Positions 56,545-64,000 of a DNA stretch of 64,000 nucleotides are shown piece after piece. A model generated the notes under the pieces. It worked only from the letters and a program-made list of their open reading frames with translations. It made no database searches and was not told the DNA's origin. The stretch's first letter is position 1; each line of letters opens with the position of its first letter. This DNA comes from Catonia carolina (taxonomy: Eukaryota > Arthropoda > Insecta > Hemiptera > Achilidae). Made by a program: the position numbers and the translations under genes. The stretch spans positions 1,923,501-1,987,500 of the forward strand of contig JAQMRL010000016.1 in NCBI GenBank assembly GCA_035578175.1, read 5' to 3'.

Positions 56545-57639
56545 TTTTGACTTTCTCTTGTCTATGTGAATATGTAGGAAGGAAAGTATTGTTTTCATGT
56601 CAATGTTTTGAAAGCAGGTTTTCAGCAGATATGAACTTTTTCAGACCCCCTGAACCCAAAAAACATGTTTTAGTGGTTGGTATGTTTGTGCGTGTTTGCG
56701 TCATCTAAGTATCTCAAAAACGGAACATTGTACAAAGTTTAAACTTAAAACTTATGTTAGGTACCACTGGAGGACCCGACACAAACATTTTAATCAAAAT
56801 CGGTCAACTGGAAATAGTATTTTTTCACTTTTTCCAATTTTTATTAAATTAGCTCTTATGATTTCTTTTAAAGTGCCTCATTTAGTACATAATTATGCTC
56901 TACAAGATACGGTAGGTGCGCTGTGTCTGCTAAAATTCTTGGGGAGGCTGTTCCTTTCTAGAAAAAGTGGTTTCTTTAATATTGAGGCCTTAATAAGCAT
57001 TTAGCGCAGAAGTGTCTATAATCAGAGTTGTAGACAATTTAAAGGTCTGAAAGATTTATTTGAACATTTTTTTGTATAATCCATAGTTTAGCAGCAATTA
57101 GTGACGTTTGGTTGTATTTTTTCATGAAAATCTGTATAAAAAAATGGATTTTTTAAGATTCGCTGTTAGTATGCATTTAATGACAAAAGTGTGTATAATC
57201 AAATCTATAGGAAATTAAACAATCTACTTTTTTTATTGCCGGCCGCAGTGGCGTAGTTGGTAACGTGCTCGCCTTTTATCATGCGGTCTTGGGTTCTAAT
57301 CCCATTTAGGCACGGCATATTTTCATACGTTACAAAAATTTATTTCATGTTTCACCGTCTGCATTAGCAGCAATTGCATAACAGTCGGACGTTAAACCAA
57401 AAAAAAAAAATAAAAAAAAATTTATTGTAAGCATTTTCTCTACAGAGCCTATTTTAATGTCAAGTGATTTTTCATGTTATTGAGCCAAACTAAGGTAGGG
57501 TTTCATTTTGCATTATTCACTCCTGTTTTATATTGGGTTATGTTTTTTGAGGATAGTTTTTAGTTTATTTATAATGTTAGGTTATATTTTTCATAATTTG
57601 CATTGGCAAGTGAAAGTTGTGTGATTGTTAAATACCAGA
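56545..57639 (-). repeat. Family A element with nested SINE
   Basis: Copy of 4161-4958 carrying a SINE insertion at 57239-57420. Confidence 0.75.
57239..57420 (+). mobile_element. tRNA-derived SINE, family 1, full length
   Basis: Flanked by TTTATTG (57232-57238 and 57421-57427). Head CCGGCCGCAGTGGCGTAG with A box, then B box GGTTCTAATCC, body with GTCTGCATTAGCAG, and an A-rich tail. Absent from the paralogous elements at 4161 and 21801, so it post-dates the duplication. Confidence 0.88.
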
Positions 57640-57890
57640 TTTTTCTACTCAGTTTTAATGGGCAATGTGTGTTGAGGGGTACAGGGGGGATTTTGTACTT
57701 GGCTGTTATGTCAGAATAGCATGAATGATTTTGTAGACTACATCTGAAGTCATAGACCCAACATCAGAGTATACAAAATATATTGTAAAAGTACTTTAAT
57801 TTTTATCACTGACCTGTTACAGCTGTTTTTACCTTTTAATTATGAACTTGTTTTCATGGCCAACATCATTAGAGCACTCAAATTTAAAAT
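57640..57890. repeat. Duplicated spacer
   Basis: Copy of 4959-5225. No gene is seen. Confidence 0.55.
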
Positions 57891-58895
57891 TGATGTGAAA
57901 CACTCACACAACATTCTCTTTCCAATGAAAATTATGAACAATATAACCTAACATCAGTAATATAACATTAGAAATAAACAAAAAATATAACTTTATTTTT
58001 TTAAGTCGCATCAACAGCTTGGTCATTAGCGACTATGTGGGTTAGGAAACTGGATAGTATAATAATTCCTGACTAGCCGCAAAACAAACCCAGGACCTCT
58101 ACGTTGTAGACCAGCATGGTACCACTACGCTACGGAGGTGGCAATAACCCTATTTTAATCATGAGTGGAATGATGCAAAATAAAAACCAACCTTAATTTT
58201 TGGCTTAATAATGCGGAAGATCACTCTCTGACGCTAAACAAGGCTCTCTAGAGAAAAATACTTGAAATAAAAGCTGTAGATATTATAATTTCCTATAAAT
58301 TTGACTATTAATCCATTGTTTTATTGATGTTCATGAAAAAAATAAAAAAATCACTAATTACCTCTAACTTAAGCGTTATACAAAGAATTGTTTGTTTGAT
58401 ATAAAAGTTATATTTATATAACTTCTGCGCTAAAATGCACATTAAGGCCATTAGCTTAATAAACCCTTTTTTTCTATGAGAGATTACCCTCTCCAAGAAT
58501 TTCAGCAGACATGGTGCGCCTACCGTATCTTGTAGAGCATAGTTATGTAGTAAATGAGGCAATTGTAAAAAATTCATAGAAGCTGTTTTAGAGAAAATTG
58601 TGAAAAAGTTAAAAATTACACGAATAAACTACTACTTCCTGATTGACTGATTTTGATGAAAGTGTTCGTGTCACGTCTTCTAGTAGTACGTAACTTAAGT
58701 TTCAAGTTTTAGCTTCGTACGATGTTCCGTTGATGAGATATTTTGTTCGCATGCACAGACCAATCCCTAAAAACATTTTTTTGGGTGGAGGAGTCTGGAA
58801 CTTTTGCATACCTGGTGACAACCAGAATTTGTAAAATCTACATGAAAACAATACTTGCCTTCTTATATGTTCATATAGGCAAGAGAAAGTAAAAA
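57891..58895 (+). repeat. Family A element with nested SINE
   Basis: Copy of 5226-6208, including the family-2 SINE. Confidence 0.75.
58010..58141 (-). mobile_element. tRNA-derived SINE, family 2
   Basis: Orthologous to 5311-5463, with small indels in the body. Confidence 0.7.
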
Positions 58896-59110
58896 GCTAA
58901 ATGTATTAAAATGCGTAGAAGATGTACGTTGAGTCATTCGTGTAAAACTGTTTAATCATTTGAGTTGATCGTTTTTCGTATTCTTTGCTGATAAGAGCCA
59001 CAGTCAATGTTACTTGATCATTTTTAAATTAACCTCTTTGTTAAAAATGTTTTACCTCTGTTTATTTTATCTGTTTGTTTGCATGGAACATCTCACACTT
59101 GTTGAATCAT
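58896..59110. repeat. Duplicated spacer
   Basis: Copy of 6209-6420. No gene is seen. Confidence 0.5.
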
Positions 59111-60021
59111 TTTTTACTTTATCTTGCCTATATGAATATATAGGAAGGAAAGTAATGTTTTCATGTCGATTTTTCGAAATTGAGTTTTCACCGGATCTAC
59201 ACGTTTTCAGACCCCTGAAACCAAAAAAACATGGTTTTAGTGATAAGTGTGTGTGGGAACAGAATATCTCAAGAACGGAACACCGTACGAACTTCAAACT
59301 TTAGTTACATACCACTACCGGGCCCGACACGAACATTTTCATCAAAATCGGTCAACTTGAAGTAGTAGTTTATTCGTGTAATTTTTCACTTTTTTGCGTT
59401 TTTCTCAAAAACTGGTCCTACAATTTTGTTTAAAAATCGCCTGGTTTACTCAATTTTTATTCTCTACAAGATAGGGTAGGCGCCATGTTTGCTGAAATTC
59501 TTGGTGAGGCTGTTTCTTACGTAAAAAAAGTGTTTTCTTAAGATTACGGCTTTAATATGAATTATAGCGCAAAAAATTATATAATAAAAATGTAGATAAT
59601 TTAAAATTCTACAACTTTTATATCAAACATTTTTTGTATAACGCTTAGTTTAGCGGTAATTAGCGATTTTCTGTTTTTTTCTCACGAAAACGTGTGAAAA
59701 ATCAATTTTTTTAAGATATCGGCATTAGTATGCATTTTATGACAAAAGTTTGTATAATAAAATTTATAGAAAATTAAAAGATCTACAACTTTTATTTCAA
59801 GCATTTTTTTCTACAGAGCCTAGTTTAGCGTGAAAGAGTGATTTTCCGTATTTTTAAGCCAAACTGAAGTCGATTTTCATTTTGCGTCCTTAACTCACGA
59901 TTAAAATTAGGTTATGTTTATTGAGGTTAGTTTTTTGTTTATTTCTAATGTTTTATTACTAATGTTTATTGTTAATTGTTTGCATTAGCAAGAGAAAGTC
60001 GTGTGAGTGTTTCACACCAGA
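59111..60021 (-). repeat. Family A element, full length
   Basis: Copy of 6421-7319; both tips are clear, about 911 bp. Confidence 0.8.
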
Positions 60022-60412
60022 TTTTTTTTATTGTATTCTTGTAACATTTTTACAATTTGTGTAATTTGGTATGATGTAAACACATTTCATTGTTTTTGGT
60101 TGTACCATTTTAACATTTACAACATGTTGTTTAGTCATACCATTGTAATCCTCATTTCAACATTCTATTTTATAAACGCATCAGTTATTGTTATTTACTC
60201 CATTCACTTCATTCGTGTTTACGTGTATGGGGTAACAGTTTATTATCCTCACATATGAATGAAATTTTATACAATTTATTACTTGTTCTACATAATGTAT
60301 TTGTAATTATTTTATTATATTTCATAGAATGTATGGTTTCTGCTCTGTATGGTTATCTATCTCTTCGGCTGTTGTTAAATCAGTTTCCAATTGTAAATTG
60401 TAATTAATTGTA

Positions 60413-60605
60413 CAGTCCATTTGAAATAGCATGATAGTATTACTTAAATGGAATAAAGAACAGAGGGAAATTTTTAATGTGCTCATCCGTCAGTGCTACC
60501 ACTAGGAATAATTAAAAGGGAAATTTTACTTTTGAAAAGGGAATTTTTGTTCAGGAAAGTTACCACCATTCAGAGACTTACTATCATGCTATTTTGAATG
60601 GACTG
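60413..60605. mobile_element. 193-bp TA-flanked MITE
   Basis: Third copy, again 193 bp, with TA at 60411-60412 and 60606-60607. Confidence 0.7.
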
Positions 60606-61277
60606 TATTTTGGTTTTTGTTATATCCATTATTGTTTTAGTCATTATGCCATGCATCTTATGGCTCTTATTTTGTTATTTAAGCGTTTCTCATCTTGTGT
60701 ATAATTAAGTGCTCAATATTTTATATGGTACTTTGACAAGGTGCAGTTTTATGGGAATATGTGTGGTTATAGGATTTATTAGTAGTAGTGACGGGTAATG
60801 TGTTTGTACAGGCCGTGCCACGATTTTCCAGGCTTGCCGTCCGACCGTTATTACGGTGCATACTATCTAAAGCGAAAACATTCCCCCACGTTTATTTTAT
60901 ATCACCCCATAAAGGCTTAAATGATTAGTAACGTTTTACAAATGTAATTAATATTTTACTTTGTTAAGCAAACAAAGAAATATTACATTAATTTCTATAA
61001 ATAAACCTTAGAAAACAGTAGATAGGCGTAATGTATAAATTTATGTAAATAAAGACAAACAATTTGTAATTGTTATTATTAATAATAACTGTTACTTGTA
61101 AAATGTAAATCATGAACCAATGACAATCAGTTGATAGTAACTGGGCACTTACAGTTTCACAAATAGAAATGTTCAATGTTTAAACAAAATTATATCGTGA
61201 CAATATCTGAAAGGAAAGAGTGTTAAAGAATTCTCTAAATGTACCGACATTTAAAAGGTGTTAATTTAAATAATAAC

Positions 61278-61734
61278 AGGTGTTTTATTGACGACACAAC
61301 CCAGATTATAAGAAGATAGAAGTTAAAATTGGTAAATTTTCTGTACCCTAATCGGTATGTTGGCAACAGTGTACTCAAGGCCAACTACCTTAGACAGTTA
61401 AAATGTTCCAGTCAAGCATTAGTGTGCTGACAGCAGTCGTTTCTTTATATTGTGTTAGCAATGGTTGTTTCCAAAGAAGAGATTGTGGCTTTTAATTTAG
61501 GGTTGCATTCTTAATAAAACACTTGTAGAGTATTTTATTAATAAAACCATTGCTGACACAATATAACGAAACGACTGCGGTCACCACACTAATGCTTGAC
61601 TGGAACATTTTAACTGTCTTAAGTAGTTGGCCTTAAGTGCACTGTTGCCAACATACTAATTGGGGGACAGAAAATTTATTGATGTATTACTTCTATCTTC
61701 TTATAATCAGGGTTGCGTCGCTAATAAAACACCC
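61278..61734. mobile_element. Foldback MITE, 457 bp
   Basis: Same element and site as 31233-31697. Arms are slightly more diverged from each other. Confidence 0.75.
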
Positions 61735-62414
61735 TATAATAGTAAATAAAAAATAGGATTTCTGAGAAATAGAAATATAACGCACAAATGGTTACATGTA
61801 GCCTATTGTTGTATGGCTTCCTAAAGGAGTCGGGTATCTAATTAGATGATTGGCTGTTTTTGTAACCATTCTATTCAATTATGATGAGTGTATTTTTATT
61901 ATTATATAGAAAATCTCTGTCCTTCTCGTGACTTGCATAGCTTGATGTATGTAAGGGAGCACACCGTTTTGGAGTTGAGTCTTTGATCTGGCAGTGAGTC
62001 AGTGAGTCATACTGTGTACGAGTACGCCTGCCAAGAGATCCACCGTAAATTGTAGACACAAATAATCGTTGTTATCTTTGTAAGTAGGACTTAGTTTAAG
62101 TAAGTGCAAAATAATCTTGCAATTGGTAAGTTTACGTCATAAATTTATTGTAATTAATTTGTTATTTTTTATAAGTAATTTAATTTTAGGTTTAAGACAC
62201 TTAAATTGTTGTAATTTTTAGTTTGCAATAAATAATACTTGTAATTCTTAAGCTATAGTGTGTTAATTATTTAATTTACCTAGATCCCGAAACGGACCTT
62301 AGAGATAAGTGTCACAATACATTATTGTCTGATGACTGGATGTGTAAGTTCAGTTGAGGCTGTCAACTAAATACATAATTTGGAATCTGTTATTTTGTAT
62401 TAGTCTATTTATAG

Positions 62415-62561
62415 CTTGTCATGTTCATGTGGTCTTGGGTTTGAATCCCATTCAGGCACGGCATATTTTCATACGTTACAAAAACATCATTTTATCCTTC
62501 ACCATCTGCATTAGCAGTAATTGCAGAACAATAGGACTATAAACTAAAAGAAAAAAAAATT
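62415..62561 (+). mobile_element. SINE family 1, 5'-truncated
   Basis: Duplicate of 9325-9456 and 32385-32522. Confidence 0.6.
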
Positions 62562-62578
62562 GCCATGTTCAGTCTAGC

Positions 62579-62870
62579 TTTACTTTTTATTGCCTAAATA
62601 AATTTATAGCAAAGAGTATTGCTTTTATGTTGATGAGAAATTCAGTTTTCACAAGATATACATGTTTTCAGACCCCCAAACCAAAAAAAACATGTTTTTA
62701 GCAATTGTTGTGTGTGTAAATAAAATATCTCAAGAAAGGAACTTTGTACGAAGTTGAAACTTAAAATTTAAGTTAGATACTACTAGAGAAACTAACATGA
62801 ACATTGTCATCTAAATTGGTCAACCAGAAGTAGTAGTTTCTTCATGTAATTTTCACTTATTTTGTGACGT
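62579..62870 (-). repeat. Family A fragment, diverged variant
   Basis: Duplicate of 9473-9760. Confidence 0.6.
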
Positions 62871-63416
62871 ATTGCTGCTCACCGTGACAGACCGTTTTTT
62901 GTGTACCTAAGCTTTAAGCCATTGAGTTATGCACAAGATTATACACCCAACAACAGTGACTCACTTGTCCATTACCAAGATGGATGGAATAGTGAAGAGA
63001 GAGAGTGAAGAAGAAGTTTTACGTGGTGTTTGCTGTTTGCAAAGATAGAGCAGTAGTAGAAAGGAAGAGACTGTTGGTGTGGTTTGGGGTTTAACCCTTA
63101 AGGCTCCCTTCGTACTATCCGCTTCTAATACACAGCCACGGCCGTATTACATTCCTTTCCCATCACGTCACACACACACACACTCACATTCATATAGTTA
63201 GATTTTACTGGTGAAAAACCATTTGTAAAGCAGAATTTTAGCTACAAATATTTGTATATTTCACAATTGTGTAGGTTGCAGGAGAATGACGTGAGGCTGC
63301 CTTGTTTGGGAACACTGCAGGTAGTATTTTGTCATGCGCCACTCCCTTCCCTCCTTTGCTATAACGTACATTAGGCCCAATTGTTTGTAACAAAAGCAAA
63401 TTCCTATTAAAAAAAA
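62871..63416. repeat. Segments C and D, uninterrupted
   Basis: Gives the empty sites for the SINE at 33202-33585 (about 63240-63252) and the LINE at 33630-34556 (about 63282-63286). No gene is seen. Confidence 0.6.
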
Positions 63417-64000
63417 TCTGGTGTGAAACACTCGCACGACTTTCTCTTGCCAATGCAAATAATTAACAATAAACCTAACATTAGTAATAAAACATTAGAA
63501 ATAAACGAAAAACTAACCTCAAAAAAATAACCTTATTTTAATCATGAGTGAAAGACGCAAAATGAAAATCAACCTCAGTTTGCCTTGAAAATACGGAAAA
63601 TCACTCTTTCACGCTAAACTAGGCTCTGAACAGAAAAATTGCTAAAACAAAAGTTGTAGATCATTTTATTTTCTATAAATTTTGTTATATACACTTACGT
63701 CATAAAATGCATACTAAGGCCGAAATCTTAAAATAAATCGATTTTTCACACGTTTTCATGAGAAAAAAACCAGAAAATCACTTATTACCGCTAAACTAAG
63801 TGTTATACAAAAAAATGTTTGAAATAAATGTTGTAGGATTTTAAATTCTCTACTTAAATTACATAAATATCTGCGTTAAAATGCATATTAAAGCCGTAAT
63901 ATTAAGAAAACAATGTTTTTACATGAAAACTACCTCACCAAGAATTTCAGCAAACATGGCGCCTACCCTATCTTGTAGAGCATAAAACATTAAGCAAACC
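63417..64000 (+). repeat. Family A element, cut by window end
   Basis: Starts TCTGGTGTGAAACACTC straight after an A run. The homologous sequence at about 34680-34690 lacks the element, which fixes this boundary. Confidence 0.8.

Larger units (their letters stand above)
60022..62410. repeat. Repeat unit B, third copy
   Basis: Matches 7320-9316 plus a foldback MITE (61278-61734); includes the 193-bp MITE (60413-60605). No gene is seen. Confidence 0.6.

Overview
The window looks like an AT-rich, transposon-saturated stretch of an animal nuclear genome. Tailed tRNA-derived SINEs, pogo, mariner and hAT relics, a non-LTR retrotransposon and C2H2 zinc-finger genes with splice signals point to an arthropod, most likely an insect. 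A hemipteran is a guess from the style of the SINEs and the LINE; nothing here proves it.

The only convincing host genes are three paralogous C2H2 zinc-finger genes on the + strand: ZF1 (2693-3883), ZF2 (20377-21567) and ZF3 (55159-56265), plus a truncated fourth copy (19984-20160). Each begins at an ATG placed directly behind a splice acceptor and is intronless from there. Each has the same Cys-rich N-terminus, one orphan finger and 7-8 tandem C-terminal fingers. The finger scaffold is almost constant while the DNA-contact positions differ. Every gene sits in a duplicated segment: the order of repeats around 1-10060 recurs at 16005-33600 (stretched by later insertions) and at 52228-63416. 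A second duplicated segment (12741-14300, 37496-38775, 40286-41525) carries a 144-nt exon-like block with consensus splice sites, which may be a 5' UTR exon of the zinc-finger genes.

The background is dominated by about 33 copies of one 0.8-1 kb family, here 'family A'. It starts TCTGGTGTG, ends in a hairpin followed by AGAAAGTAAAA, carries 13-bp subterminal inverted repeats and an internal GT microsatellite, and inserts without target duplication. That is the layout of Helentron-associated (HINE/DINE-1-like) non-autonomous elements. For this family I use strand + when the TCTGG tip is on the left ('T tip') and the hairpin tip ('H tip') on the right.

Nested in this background are: a complete, apparently intact pogo-like element (27778-30397) with a 606-aa transposase ending in a PHD finger; degenerate copies of one LINE family (10061-12740, 23768-24684, 33630-34556, 35241-37495); a mariner relic split by a solo LTR (18305-19455); a TTAA-flanked insert (1341-2309); a 193-bp TA MITE in three copies; a 460-bp foldback MITE in two copies; and at least five SINE-like families.

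The most unusual block is 45211-52227. It is a 7-kb stretch with no family-A copies, bounded by imperfect inverted repeats with ACGGGG-type subterminal motifs, and it splits a single family-A copy exactly at its GT microsatellite. It holds a dead hAT transposase and several perfect palindromes, and may be a large undescribed DNA transposon. I found no CRISPR arrays, rRNA genes or stand-alone tRNA genes.
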